Below, piece after piece: positions 34,154 to 43,510 of a stretch of 64,000 bases of DNA. Origin of the DNA: Streptomyces sp. Je 1-79 (GTDB lineage: Bacteria > Actinomycetota > Actinomycetes > Streptomycetales > Streptomycetaceae); assembly GCF_025195125.1 (NCBI RefSeq), contig NZ_JAMGSL010000013.1, forward strand, positions 62,001 through 126,000, written 5' to 3'. Position 1 is the first letter of the stretch. The number at the start of each line of letters is the position of its first letter. The position numbers and the translations under genes are program-made. The notes under the pieces were generated by a model. That model did no database searches, had not been told where the DNA came from, and was given only the letters and a program-made list of their open reading frames with translations.

Positions 34154-34807
34154 TCACGACGTGGGCGGGTCCAGCCGCGGCTGGAGCCGCACCTCGGTCA
34201 CGCTCACATCCTCCGGAGCGCCGAACGCCTCGACCATCACACCGGTGTCGATGTCGGTGATCTCCAGAGCCACGTGCTCGGCTCCCACGCGCAGGTCGAG
34301 CCTTGCCACGGGCTCACCCGAGAAGTCCGGCATGCGGTGGATCCGCGCCGCCGGGTAGTTCAGGCCCGCCAGCTTGCTCCGCAACTGCTCGTACGTGGCC
34401 GTGTCCGTCCCCGAGAACGCCTTGCTGATGCGCAGGCGGTGCCTCTGCGCGAGGCACTCCTCTGTCGAGGTCAGCGGCACCGGGTCGACCAGGATGGGCA
34501 GGGTGGAGTCGGGGCTCGGCTCCGCTGCCGCGGCGGCTGCCACGGAGGTCGACGCCACGCCGTCGACGCCGCCGGAGACGTCCGGCGCACAGCTCTGCGA
34601 GAAGAGGTCCGCCATCTCGAGGAACCGCGCCTCCGCGGTGTCGATCGCCGCGGCGGCGTTGACCATGGAGGTCTGACCGGCGGTGGCGTTCTGCGCGCCG
34701 AAGCCGGCCAGGACGACGACGCCCCCGAGCGCGGCCGACAACAAGGACTTCGGGAAGAGACTCGATCGCATGTCCGCACTCTGCGGACTGCCGACCACCG
34801 CCCACAT
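34154..34807 (-). CDS. Secreted protein of unknown function
   Basis: 217 residues. A signal peptide is visible at MRSSLFPKSLLSAALGGVV, with mature start after about residue 45. The mature part has two Cys (QSCAPD and EECLAQ), an Ala-rich linker and a C-terminal beta-rich region. Start at 34807 has AGGGG upstream; ATG at 34771 would put the signal charges first and is also plausible. I do not recognise the family. It is convergent with the decayed HTH gene. Confidence 0.6.
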   Translation of the reverse strand: MWAVVGSPQSADMRSSLFPKSLLSAALGGVVVLAGFGAQNATAGQTSMVNAAAAIDTAEARFLEMADLFSQSCAPDVSGGVDGVASTSVAAAAAAEPSPDSTLPILVDPVPLTSTEECLAQRHRLRISKAFSGTDTATYEQLRSKLAGLNYPAARIHRMPDFSGEPVARLDLRVGAEHVALEITDIDTGVMVEAFGAPEDVSVTEVRLQPRLDPPTS

Positions 34808-34906
34808 GAGTACCCCTACTCAATGCGCTTGCCCTCAAGCTCAGTTCAGCTGCTGAGGAGGGGCCGGGGTGCGAGTCGGTGCGGCCGGCGGCGCATACTC
34901 CGTGGC

Positions 34907-35476
34907 GTGACCCTCACGACCGAGACCGTCCGCACCCCCAGGCTCACCCTCCTTCCTCTGGCCGTCGCGCACGCCGAGGAGATGGCCGGTGTGCTCGGCG
35001 ATCCGGCGCTCCACACCTTCATCGGCGGTACGCCGCCCACCCTGCCGGAGCTCCGTGCCCGCTACGAGCGGCAGACGGCCGGATCGCCCGAGGCCGGGGT
35101 CTCCTGGTGCAACTGGGTCGTCCGGCTGGACGACGAGAGCCGTCTCGTCGGCACGGTCCAGGCGACCGTCCGTGCGCCCGACCCGGCGACCGACCCGGCG
35201 GGCGACCCCGTGGCCCGTCACGGCGCCGGGACCGCCGAGGTCGCCTGGGTCGTCGGGACGCCGTGGCAGGGGCGCGGGATCGCCACCGAGGCGGTCCGGG
35301 GGATGATCGGCCTGCTCACCGCCCACGGGGTGCGGACGTTCGTCGCGCACATCCACCCCGGCCATGCCGCTTCCGCCGCCGTCGCCACCGCCGTCGGGCT
35401 CACGCCCACCGACGTGTGGCACGAGGGCGAGGTCCGCTGGCGGCTCGACACCACGTCGAGCCGGAATCCGCTCTGA
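34907..35476 (+). CDS. GNAT N-acetyltransferase (RimJ/RimL-like)
   Basis: 189 residues with the RimJ/RimL order: TVRTPRLTLLPL at the start, CNWVVRLDDESRLVGTVQAT, then the acetyl-CoA motif AEVAWVVGTPWQGRGIATEA (V/I-x-x-x-x-Q/R-G-x-G-x-A). Substrate may be an N-terminus or small amine. GTG at 34907 with a CATACT -10-like box at 34894-34899 suggests a leaderless transcript. One base separates its stop from the convergent YfhO gene. Confidence 0.85.
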   Translation: MTLTTETVRTPRLTLLPLAVAHAEEMAGVLGDPALHTFIGGTPPTLPELRARYERQTAGSPEAGVSWCNWVVRLDDESRLVGTVQATVRAPDPATDPAGDPVARHGAGTAEVAWVVGTPWQGRGIATEAVRGMIGLLTAHGVRTFVAHIHPGHAASAAVATAVGLTPTDVWHEGEVRWRLDTTSSRNPL

Positions 35477-35477
35477 C

Positions 35478-37871
35478 TCAGCCCGTCCGTGCGAGCGCTT
35501 CCGCCCGGACCTCCGCTCGCGCCGGCGGCTGCGCGGACGGGCGCCGTCCCCGCCCTCCCCGCCACCGCGCCCACCCGCACAGGAGGACCGCCGCGCAGGC
35601 CCCCAGGCCAAGACCCGCCCGCAGCCCCGGCGGCCGGAAGTCGCAGCTCACCGACGTGCGGCCGTCGGCCCGCAGGGCCACCAACCCCCCGTACGCGTCC
35701 GCCGGCCGGCCCTCGCAGGTCCAGCCCGCGATCCTCGGGGCAGCGACCACCACGGTCCCCTTCGTCCCGGGCGGGAGTTCCGCGCGGATGCCGCCGCCGG
35801 TGACGTCGATCGAGGTCGCCGCCTTCGCGCGCAGGCCCTCCACCGCCGCCGTCAGCCGCTGCCGGTCCAGGCAGCCGACCTCGTGGTCACGACCGCGGTC
35901 CCCCGTGAGGACCACTTCCGTGCCCGCTGTCCCCTGGACGCCCAGCGAGGTCATCGCGGCCCGCCGCTTCGGCATCTCACCGCTCATCCTCACCGGCGCG
36001 CCGCCCGCGCCGAGCCGGGCCGTCCCCCTGAAGTCGGGCGCCCAGAGGAAGACCTCGCTCCCGACCGGGCAGGCGGCCCCCTTCCCCGGCAGCGTGTACA
36101 CGGACGCCCCCAGCAGCATCTCCTGGTTGCGGAACGGAGAGGCCCCGTACCGCGGTTCGGCGGCACCCTCCGGGCGCACCGTCACCAGCGGCAGTACCGG
36201 TCCCGTCCGTACGAGCGCGTCGCCCCGCCACCGCGCGCCGACGGCGAACAGCGCGTCCGTCACCGGGTTGTCCAGGCTCTGCAGATTGCGCCCGCGGGAC
36301 GTCCAGCCGCCGCCGAGCGAGGCCAGCGTCGTCGTCAGCACGGAGGGCGTGTGGCTGCTGTAGTACGCGGCGCCCTGGCCGCCGAAGAGCAGCGGCTCGT
36401 TGCCGGTGATCTGCTCGCGGCCGGAGTCGGTGCGGTACGCGGGCCAGCCGTCGGCCTCGGTGAGCGCTTCGGTCCGCCGGTCCTGCTCGGCGCCCCAGGC
36501 CGGGTAGTCGTCGAGCCGGCCGAGGCGCGCCCGGTCCGCGTACGCCGTGGTCGCGGCCGCCTGTCCGACGAGCGCCCCGGCCAGGAGCACCGCCGCCACC
36601 ACCGGGGGCCCGCCGCGTGCGGCCAGCCACAGCGCGCCCGCCGCCGCGGCCAGTCCGAGGGCGAACAGCGGGTACGACCAGCCGGTCACCAGCTCGCTCG
36701 CCACCGCGCCGACCCCGGCCGCCGCCACCACGCCCACCCCGCCGAGCAGCGCGCGCCGGCCGGGCCAGCCGTACGAGAGGCCGGTCCAGGCGGCGAGGAC
36801 GAGGACCCCGGAGAGGACGAACGTCTGCCGGTACGGGCTGCCGTTGGGCGTGGCGAAGACATGCCACACCAGATGCGTCGGCGCCCACTGGAGCGACAGC
36901 GCGACCGCGACCGCGAACCCGGCCCACAGCCACCGCTCGCGCCGCGGCACCTCGCGGTGGAAGAGCAGCGCGCCGGCGAGCAGCAGGGTCCCCGTGCCCA
37001 GGAAGGCGGCGGGCGTGGAGAAGTCGTACGTCGCCGGGAGGAGCCGGGCGAGGAAGTCGGCCCAGCCGGCCGGCTGGAACTCGTTGGTCCAGCCCGGGTA
37101 CGCGTGCGTGGAGCCGAGGAACACCGGCACCAGGACCGGCGCGGCGAGCCCGATGCCGAGCAGCACGGTCACCACCGCGCGGACGACCACCCGGACGCGC
37201 AGCTCACGCGCGGCCGCGAGGCGGACCAGGAGCACCAGGGCGGCCCCGATGGTCGCCATGTACGCCGTGTAGAAGTTCCCGACCCAGCACAGCGCGACCA
37301 CCAGCGGGCCGACAAGCGGCCGGCGGCCCCGCCGCACCCACTCGCCGACCAGGCACAGCAGCGGGAACGCGATCAGCCCGTCGAGCCACATCGGGTTGTA
37401 GGTGGCCTCGATGACCGACCAGCCGCACAGCCCGTACGACGCGCCGAGCACCGCCGCCGCCCACCAGGGGCCCGGCCGCAGCCGCAGCAGCGCCACGGTC
37501 ATGGCGGCCGCGGCGGCCGCCGTCTTCAGGACCGTGACGGCATGGACCGCGTACTCGATGTCCTCGCGCGGGAAGAGCGCCACCAGGAGCGCGAACGGGC
37601 TGCCCAGATAGGTCCCGAGGTCGGGCAGGAAGCTGGTGCCCCAGCCGGACTGCCAGTTGAGCAGCAGCCCGCCGTCGCCGCGCCCGTGCAGCAGGTCCCA
37701 CAGATGGGCGTGGTACGGGACGAACTGGTTGGCGAGGTCGTTGACGCCGCGGCGTTCCGGCCCGAAGGGGAAGGTGCGGGCGACCGCGTTCCCCGCGCAC
37801 ACCGCGAGCGCCGTGAGGAAGGCGGCGAGGGCGGCGGCGCGGCCCACGGCCGGTCTCGTCTGAGCAGGCAT
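35478..37871 (-). CDS. YfhO-family membrane glycosyltransferase-like protein
   Basis: A 797-residue protein with about 12-13 TM segments followed by an extracytoplasmic C-terminal domain. It resembles the YfhO family: N-terminal NDLANQFVPYHAHLWDLLHG, YNPMWLDGLIAFPLLCL, QTFVLSGVLVLAAWTG. In Bacillus YfhO takes sugar from an undecaprenyl-phosphate carrier made by CsbB and adds it to a cell-wall polymer outside the membrane. A CsbB-like glycosyltransferase is divergently encoded at 37988, consistent with the same two-step route. The polymer target is not known. Confidence 0.85.
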   Translation of the reverse strand: MPAQTRPAVGRAAALAAFLTALAVCAGNAVARTFPFGPERRGVNDLANQFVPYHAHLWDLLHGRGDGGLLLNWQSGWGTSFLPDLGTYLGSPFALLVALFPREDIEYAVHAVTVLKTAAAAAAMTVALLRLRPGPWWAAAVLGASYGLCGWSVIEATYNPMWLDGLIAFPLLCLVGEWVRRGRRPLVGPLVVALCWVGNFYTAYMATIGAALVLLVRLAAARELRVRVVVRAVVTVLLGIGLAAPVLVPVFLGSTHAYPGWTNEFQPAGWADFLARLLPATYDFSTPAAFLGTGTLLLAGALLFHREVPRRERWLWAGFAVAVALSLQWAPTHLVWHVFATPNGSPYRQTFVLSGVLVLAAWTGLSYGWPGRRALLGGVGVVAAAGVGAVASELVTGWSYPLFALGLAAAAGALWLAARGGPPVVAAVLLAGALVGQAAATTAYADRARLGRLDDYPAWGAEQDRRTEALTEADGWPAYRTDSGREQITGNEPLLFGGQGAAYYSSHTPSVLTTTLASLGGGWTSRGRNLQSLDNPVTDALFAVGARWRGDALVRTGPVLPLVTVRPEGAAEPRYGASPFRNQEMLLGASVYTLPGKGAACPVGSEVFLWAPDFRGTARLGAGGAPVRMSGEMPKRRAAMTSLGVQGTAGTEVVLTGDRGRDHEVGCLDRQRLTAAVEGLRAKAATSIDVTGGGIRAELPPGTKGTVVVAAPRIAGWTCEGRPADAYGGLVALRADGRTSVSCDFRPPGLRAGLGLGACAAVLLCGWARWRGGRGRRPSAQPPARAEVRAEALARTG

Positions 37872-37987
37872 GATGGTGTGAATATGCCAGTACGGAACGC
37901 GAAATGGTGATCGAGCGGGGCCAGTTCACTCAATGGTCGCCTCGCCGTCACGTTTCGAATCGGCCGGAGACATCCGAGTGGGTTGTC

Positions 37988-38983
37988 GTGTCCTTCGTGC
38001 TGCTCTCGATCGTGGTTCCGTGTTTCAACGAAGAGGAGATCATCGGTCGCTTCCACGACCATGTGACCGCCGAACTCTCCGCTTTCGACGGAGAATTCGA
38101 GCTGGTCTATGTGGACGACGGAAGCCACGACCGGACTCTCCCCCTTCTGGAGGAGATCGCCTCCTCCGACCCCCGCGCCCGTTACGTCTCCTTCAGCCGG
38201 AACTTCGGCAAGGAGGCCGCGATGCTGGCAGGCCTCCAGCACGCCGAGGGCGACGCGGTCGTCATCATGGACGCCGACCTCCAGCATCCGCCGGAGCTCG
38301 TGCACCGCATGGTGGCCCTGCACTCCGAGGGGTACGACCAGGTGATCGCCCGGCGTACGCGCAAGGGCGACCGGGTCACCCGCACCATGACCGCGCGCGC
38401 CTACTACTGGGCGATCAACCGGCTGGTGGACGTGGAGCTGGTGGACGGCGTCGGCGACTTCCGGCTGCTCTCGCGCCGCACCGTCGACGCGATCCTCGAA
38501 CTCACCGAGTACAACCGCTTCTCCAAGGGCCTTTTCGCCTGGGTCGGATTCCGCACCACCACATTCGAGTACGAGAATGCGGTGCGCGAGCAGGGCCGCT
38601 CGAAATGGACCTTCGGAAAGCTGCTCAACTACGGACTCGACGGGCTGCTCTCCTTCAACAACAAGCCGCTGCGGGCCGCCGTCTATCTGGGAATGATCCT
38701 GGTCTCGGTGGCGCTGGCGTACGCGGCGTGGATTGTCGGGGACGCCCTGGTGAACGGCGTGGACACGCCCGGATACGTCACGCTGCTCGTCATCGTCACG
38801 GCCCTGGCCGGTGTCCAGATGGTGATGCTCGGGCTCGTGGGCGAGTACGTCGGACGCATCTACTACGAGGTGAAACGGCGGCCGCACTTCCTGGTGAAGG
38901 CGACGAACGCGGATGTTCCGCGGCCCAGGACCGACACCAGCCGAACCGTTACGTCGTTGGTCGAGACAGTCACGACGAAGTAG
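37988..38983 (+). CDS. CsbB/GtrB/DPM1-like polyprenyl-phosphate glycosyltransferase
   Basis: 331 residues. GT2 fold: LSIVVPCFNEEEIIGRF at the start, DDGSHDRTL, and the DXD-like motif in VVIMDADLQHPPE, then the EYNRFSKGLFAWVGF acceptor segment. Two TM helices near the C-terminus (about 231-254 and 266-290) end in VGEYVGRIYYEVKRRP, typical of enzymes that make polyprenyl-phosphate sugars (GtrB, ArnC, CsbB). GTG at 37988 is chosen; no strong ribosome site supports the longer ATG at 37904. It is divergent from YfhO, its likely partner. Confidence 0.88.
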   Translation: MSFVLLSIVVPCFNEEEIIGRFHDHVTAELSAFDGEFELVYVDDGSHDRTLPLLEEIASSDPRARYVSFSRNFGKEAAMLAGLQHAEGDAVVIMDADLQHPPELVHRMVALHSEGYDQVIARRTRKGDRVTRTMTARAYYWAINRLVDVELVDGVGDFRLLSRRTVDAILELTEYNRFSKGLFAWVGFRTTTFEYENAVREQGRSKWTFGKLLNYGLDGLLSFNNKPLRAAVYLGMILVSVALAYAAWIVGDALVNGVDTPGYVTLLVIVTALAGVQMVMLGLVGEYVGRIYYEVKRRPHFLVKATNADVPRPRTDTSRTVTSLVETVTTK

Positions 38984-39076
38984 TGGCCGCGAAGCAGTGG
39001 CCCCGGCTCCGGTGACTGCCTAACATCGATCACCGCAAGGTCGTTACTCACGCACGACCCACGCCGGGAGGCTCCT

Positions 39077-39721
39077 TTGCACCGCCGCACTGCGCTCTCC
39101 GTCTCCGCCGCGCTCCTCGCCGCGGCCCCGCTGCTCGCCGCCTGCGGCGGTGAGCCCCACCCAGGGGCGGCGGCCGTCGTCGGCGGCGAACGGATCGAGG
39201 TGTCCAGCCTCCAGGCGCAGGTGCGGGACGTCCGGACCGCGCAGGAGGCCTCCCCGCAGGCCGCGCAGCTGATCCAGGCCACCGGCGACCTCAACCGCGA
39301 GAAGCTCAACGTGATGATCTTCGACCGGGTGGTGGACCGGGTCGCCGAGGACAACGGGATCACGGCCACCCGCGCCGAGATCCAGCGGACCCGGGCCGAG
39401 TTCACCCAGCAGAGCGGCGGCGAGGAGCAGCTCGCCGCGACGCTGCTCCAGCAGCAGGGCGTCGCCCCGGACCAGATCGACGGGGTCGTCCGCCGGGCGG
39501 TCCTGATGAACAAGATCGCCGCCAAGCTGGGCATCGAGAACACCCCCGAGGGCCAGAAGAAGCTCACCGAGGTCTTCACGGCGGCCTCCAAGGACCTCAG
39601 CATCGACGTGAACCCGCGCTTCGGCACGTGGGACGACGCCAAGATCCAGCTGGGCACGTTCTCGGCGCCCTGGCTGCGCCAGATCAGCCAGGACCCGGCG
39701 GCCGCGGAAGCGGGTGCGTAG
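39077..39721 (+). CDS. SurA_N-domain lipoprotein (chaperone-like)
   Basis: 214 residues. TTG start preceded by GGGAGG at 39066-39071. Lipobox PLLAACGG with Cys near residue 22. The mature part is helical and resembles the SurA N-terminal chaperone domain (GGERIEVSSLQAQVRDVR, NREKLNVMIFDRVVDRVAED), found in extracytoplasmic foldases. No peptidyl-prolyl isomerase domain follows. Likely role is holding or folding exported proteins. Confidence 0.85.
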   Translation: MHRRTALSVSAALLAAAPLLAACGGEPHPGAAAVVGGERIEVSSLQAQVRDVRTAQEASPQAAQLIQATGDLNREKLNVMIFDRVVDRVAEDNGITATRAEIQRTRAEFTQQSGGEEQLAATLLQQQGVAPDQIDGVVRRAVLMNKIAAKLGIENTPEGQKKLTEVFTAASKDLSIDVNPRFGTWDDAKIQLGTFSAPWLRQISQDPAAAEAGA

Positions 39722-39750
39722 CCCGTTCGCCGTCCACGTAAGGTCGAAGG

Positions 39751-40839
39751 GTGAACGCTGAATCACCCGTCGAGCCCGGCCGTATCGTCCTGCTCACCGC
39801 CAGCCACCGTGTGGCCCCCGGACTGCTGTCCTGGCCCGCGTGGCAGGCGCTGCGCGCCGCCGACCGGGTGCTGTGCGCGGACGAGCACCACCCGCAGCTG
39901 CCGTACCTCCGCGAGGCCGGGATCGCCGTGGAGCACGCCGGTCCCGCCGCGCAGGACCTCGTCGACGCCTGCGCCGGAGGCCGGACCGTCGTCGTCCTGC
40001 CCTCCGGCGAGGGCGACCGGGCGCTGACCGACGGTCTTGCCCGGCTGGCCGGCTCCGGCCGCTTCACGATGCCCGACCTGGAGCTGCTGCCCGGCTCGTA
40101 CGATCTGCCGGGCGCCCGCCTCCTCGACCTGGTGCAGGTCATGGACCGGATCCGGCGCGAGTGCCCGTGGTCCTCGCGGCAGAGCCACAAGGGGCTCGCC
40201 AAGTACGGCATCGAGGAGGCGTACGAACTCGTCGAGGCGATCGAGGACGGCGACCGCGAGGCGCTGCGCGAGGAGCTCGGGGACGTCCTGCTCCAGGTCG
40301 TCTTCCACGCCCGGATCGCGGAGGAGGACGCCGAGGAGCCGTTCTCCGTCGACGACGTCGCCGGGACGATCGTGGAGAAGCTGGTCCACCGCCACCCGCA
40401 CGTCTTCGGCGACGCCACCGCCGAGACGCCGGAGGAGGTCAAGGAGCACTGGCTGCGGACCAAGGCGATCGAGAAGCAGCGCGACTCGGTCACCGACGGG
40501 GTGCCGCTGGGCCAGCCCGGCCTCGCGCTCGCCGCGAAGCTGGCGGGCCGCGTGCGGACGGCGGGCCTGGACGTCGACCTGCCGACGGGGGAGGGGATCG
40601 GTTACGAGCTGCTCGCCCTCGCCGCGCGGGCGGAGGCTGCCGGGACCGACCCGGAGGCGGCGCTGCGCGCGGCCGCCCGCGTCTACCGCGACACGATCGT
40701 CGCGACGGAGACCGCCACCGGGCGCACCGGGAACGCCGGGAACGCCGGGAGTACCGGGAACGCCGCGAGCACCGGGAACGCCGGGAGCACCGGGAACGCC
40801 GGGAGCACCGAGAGCGCCGCGAGGCCGGCGTCGTCCTGA
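39751..40839 (+). CDS. mazG: MazG nucleoside triphosphate pyrophosphohydrolase
   Basis: 362 residues. The C-terminal half is a clear MazG helix bundle: RIRRECPWSSRQSHKGLAKY, EEAYELVEAIEDGD, LREELGDVLLQVVFHARI (EExxE...ExxD motifs). It hydrolyses noncanonical or stress-related NTPs to NMP and pyrophosphate. The N-terminal ~115 residues look like a degenerate tetrapyrrole methylase domain, as in YabN-type proteins. TAAGGT at 39739-39744 lies 6 nt before the GTG, suggesting a leaderless mRNA. The C-terminal tail is a repeated GNAGSTGNA stretch, encoded by the 18-bp repeats at 40726. The stop abuts the convergent flavohemoglobin gene. Confidence 0.92.
   Translation: MNAESPVEPGRIVLLTASHRVAPGLLSWPAWQALRAADRVLCADEHHPQLPYLREAGIAVEHAGPAAQDLVDACAGGRTVVVLPSGEGDRALTDGLARLAGSGRFTMPDLELLPGSYDLPGARLLDLVQVMDRIRRECPWSSRQSHKGLAKYGIEEAYELVEAIEDGDREALREELGDVLLQVVFHARIAEEDAEEPFSVDDVAGTIVEKLVHRHPHVFGDATAETPEEVKEHWLRTKAIEKQRDSVTDGVPLGQPGLALAAKLAGRVRTAGLDVDLPTGEGIGYELLALAARAEAAGTDPEAALRAAARVYRDTIVATETATGRTGNAGNAGSTGNAASTGNAGSTGNAGSTESAARPASS
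40726..40824 (+). repeat. 18-bp coding minisatellite in mazG tail
   Basis: Units of ACCGGGAACGCCGGGAGC and variants start at 40753, 40771, 40789 and 40807, with an imperfect unit before at 40726. In-frame, so unit number changes would only alter tail length. Confidence 0.85.
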
Positions 40840-42045
40840 TCAGGGCCTGCGCGGGGCGCGGGCCTCGGGGTCGTGCCAGTGGGGGTCCGGGGGGCCGATG
40901 AACCACTCCGCCGTGCTCGTCGGCCGGCCGCGCGGGCCGGCGCCGGCGGGCAGGTGGTCGTGGTGCACGCGGGCCGCGCCGAGGCGGTCGAGGACCGGCA
41001 GGGTCTCGGCGAGGAAGCCGGGCGGTCCCGCCAGGTAGACGTCGTGGGCCCGCCAGTTGCCGCAGGTGTACAGCGCGTGGAGCAGGCGCTCGGTCGCCTG
41101 GTCGCGGGGACGGCCGGGCGCGGAGGTGATGTACGTGACGTTCAGCCCCGGTATCCGCTCCCTGAGGCGCTCGACGTCCTCCCTCCCGTACAGGTACTCC
41201 TTCGCGCGCGCGACCAGGAAGAGCCGGGCCGGGACGGCCTCCGGCCCCTCCGCCGCCTCTTCGAGGAGCGCCTTGACCGGCGCCCAGCCGGTCCCGGCCG
41301 CGATGTAGCTGCGCGGGCGGCCCGGCGGGGTCCGCGCGGTCAGCGCGCCGCCGGGGGCGCTCAGCCGCAGCGGCTCGCCCACCCGTGTCCCGTCGACCAG
41401 CGCCGTGCTCATCGCGCCGCCCGGGATCCGGCTGACGTGCAGGTCCAGCGTGCCGTCCGCGCGGACGGCGTTGGCCAGGGAGTACGTACGCCACACCCGG
41501 GGGACCCGCAGCGAGCTGACGCCGACGTACTGGCCGGGCAGGTGGGCGAAGGGCCGGCGCGGCTTCAGGGTCAGCACCGCCAGGTCCTCGCCGAGCCGGA
41601 CGTGCCGTACGACGACGGCGTCCCACCACGCCGGCTCGCCCGCCGCGTCGGCCTCCTCGGCGCCCCGCATCATGAGCCCGGCGACATACCCGTACGCCTC
41701 GGTCCACGCCTTGTCGGCCTCGACGGTCCAGGCGGGCCCGGAGGCGTGGGCGAAGGCGGCGGTCAGGCTGGTGCCGACGGCCGCGTAGAGCGCGGGTGAG
41801 GCGAGGAACTTGCGGTGGTCACGGCCCAGATGGGTGAGGTACTCGGGGAGTCCCGGGTCCTCCAGGCGGCTCACGACCTGCGTGAGCGCGGCGAAGAGCC
41901 GGTCCCGCTGGGCCCGCATGTCCTCGGGGAAGAGGTCACGGACGCCCGGATTGTGCCAGAACAGGTGGGAGTAGAAGAAGGTGACGGCATGTTCGGCCCG
42001 TCTCTCGACGACGGCGAACGTGCTTCTGAGTAACTGGGCATCCAC
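40840..42045 (-). CDS. hmp: Flavohemoglobin (NO dioxygenase type)
   Basis: 401 residues. Globin domain (1-~135) with Tyr25 (FFYSHLF), Phe39 and proximal His77 (LGRDHRKF). FAD domain with RTYSLAN (flavin contact), and NAD domain with AAGTGWAPVKALLEE. The full enzyme turns nitric oxide to nitrate with NADH. Codon 5 (42033-42031) is TTA, so it needs bldA. The GTG start at 42045 is divergent from the P450; the 98-bp gap has no clear NsrR-like palindrome. It is tail-to-tail with mazG, with no gap. Confidence 0.9.
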   Translation of the reverse strand: MDAQLLRSTFAVVERRAEHAVTFFYSHLFWHNPGVRDLFPEDMRAQRDRLFAALTQVVSRLEDPGLPEYLTHLGRDHRKFLASPALYAAVGTSLTAAFAHASGPAWTVEADKAWTEAYGYVAGLMMRGAEEADAAGEPAWWDAVVVRHVRLGEDLAVLTLKPRRPFAHLPGQYVGVSSLRVPRVWRTYSLANAVRADGTLDLHVSRIPGGAMSTALVDGTRVGEPLRLSAPGGALTARTPPGRPRSYIAAGTGWAPVKALLEEAAEGPEAVPARLFLVARAKEYLYGREDVERLRERIPGLNVTYITSAPGRPRDQATERLLHALYTCGNWRAHDVYLAGPPGFLAETLPVLDRLGAARVHHDHLPAGAGPRGRPTSTAEWFIGPPDPHWHDPEARAPRRP

Positions 42046-42143
42046 GCGGGAGAATCTAGGCCACGCGTCTTCACAGGACGATCACATCTCGGGGACCGGG
42101 CCGGCGCGGAACGGGCGCGGCGGCGACCTTGTACCGTCTCAGC

Positions 42144-43397
42144 GTGAGCACGCCCCCCGCCCAGCCCCCCGCGCCCGAGCTCTTCACCTGGGAGTTCGCC
42201 ACCGATCCGTACCCCGCGTACGCCTGGCTGCGCGAGCACGCGCCGGTGCACCGGGCGAAGCTCCCCAGCGGGGTCGAGGCCTGGCTGGTGACGCGGTACG
42301 CGGACGCCCGGCAGGCCCTCGCCGACCAGCGGCTCTCCAAGAACCCGGCCCACCACGCGGAGTCCCCGCACGCCAAGGGGAAGACCGGGATCCCGGGGGA
42401 GCGCAAGGCCGAGCTGATGACACATCTCCTCAACATCGACCCACCCGACCACACCCGGCTGCGCCGACTGGTCTCCAAGGCGTTCACCCCGCGCCGGGTC
42501 GCCGAGTTCGCACCCCGGGTGCAGGAGCTGACGGACGGGCTCATCGACTCCTTCGCGGCGAAGGGCGAGGCCGACCTCATCCACGAGTTCGCCTTCCCGC
42601 TGCCCATCTACGCGATCTGCGACCTGCTGGGCGTGCCGCGCGAGGACCAGGACGACTTCCGGGACTGGGCCGGGATGATGATCCGGCACGGCGGAGGGCC
42701 GCGCGGCGGGGTGGCGCGCTCGGTCAAGAAGATGCGCGGGTATCTCGCGGAGCTGATCCACCGCAAGCGGCTCGATCCCGGCGACGACCTGATCTCGGGG
42801 CTCATCAAGGCCTCCGACCACGGCGAGCACCTCACCGAGAACGAGGCCGCAGCGATGGCCTTCATCCTGCTCTTCGCCGGCTTCGAGACCACGGTCAACC
42901 TGGTGGGCAACGGCGTCTACGCGCTGCTGCGCGACCCCGGGCAGCGCGAGCGGCTCCAGGCCTCGCTCGCGGCGGGGGAGCGGGGGCTCCTGGAGACCGG
43001 TGTCGAGGAGCTGCTGCGCTACGACGGGCCGGTGGAGCTGGCGACCTGGCGGTACGCCATGGAGCCGCTGACGATCGGCGGGCAGCGGATCCCGGCGGGC
43101 GACCCGGTCCTCGTCGTACTGGCCGCCGCCGACCGCGATCCGGAGCGCTTCGGCGATCCGGACACGCTCGACCTGTCCCGGCGCGACAACCAGCACCTCG
43201 GCTACGGGCACGGCATCCACTACTGCATCGGCGCCCCGCTCGCCCGGCTCGAAGGGCAGATCGCCCTGGCGACGCTGCTGACTCGCCTGCCGGACCTGCG
43301 ACTTGCGGCCGACCCCGACGACCTGCGGTGGCGCGGAGGGCTCATCATGCGTGGATTGCGCACGCTTCCGGTGGACTTCACCCCTCTTGCGAGCTGA
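42144..43397 (+). CDS. Cytochrome P450
   Basis: 417 residues, soluble. I-helix oxygen-binding stretch LLFAGFETTVNLVGNG, ExxR in VEELLRYDG, and heme-binding GYGHGIHYCIGAPLAR with ligand Cys at about 361. Substrate unknown; electrons would come from a ferredoxin not encoded here. GTG at 42144 is preferred because TACCGT at 42132-42137 makes a good -10 for a leaderless start; a TTG at 42129 would overlap that box. Divergent from the flavohemoglobin. Confidence 0.9.
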   Translation: MSTPPAQPPAPELFTWEFATDPYPAYAWLREHAPVHRAKLPSGVEAWLVTRYADARQALADQRLSKNPAHHAESPHAKGKTGIPGERKAELMTHLLNIDPPDHTRLRRLVSKAFTPRRVAEFAPRVQELTDGLIDSFAAKGEADLIHEFAFPLPIYAICDLLGVPREDQDDFRDWAGMMIRHGGGPRGGVARSVKKMRGYLAELIHRKRLDPGDDLISGLIKASDHGEHLTENEAAAMAFILLFAGFETTVNLVGNGVYALLRDPGQRERLQASLAAGERGLLETGVEELLRYDGPVELATWRYAMEPLTIGGQRIPAGDPVLVVLAAADRDPERFGDPDTLDLSRRDNQHLGYGHGIHYCIGAPLARLEGQIALATLLTRLPDLRLAADPDDLRWRGGLIMRGLRTLPVDFTPLAS

Positions 43398-43510
43398 CAC
43401 CTCGTCAAGACTGTGACTTTTACGTGATCTCCGCTGCATCGACTTGTGACAGACGTTCGAATGCCGCTACGTTCACCGTCACCTCAGCAGTCACGCGAAA
43501 GGCCCTCCCC

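Noticed and set aside
42046-42143. NsrR operator between flavohemoglobin and P450.
   Set aside because: No ATGCAT-centred palindrome found in the 98 bp.
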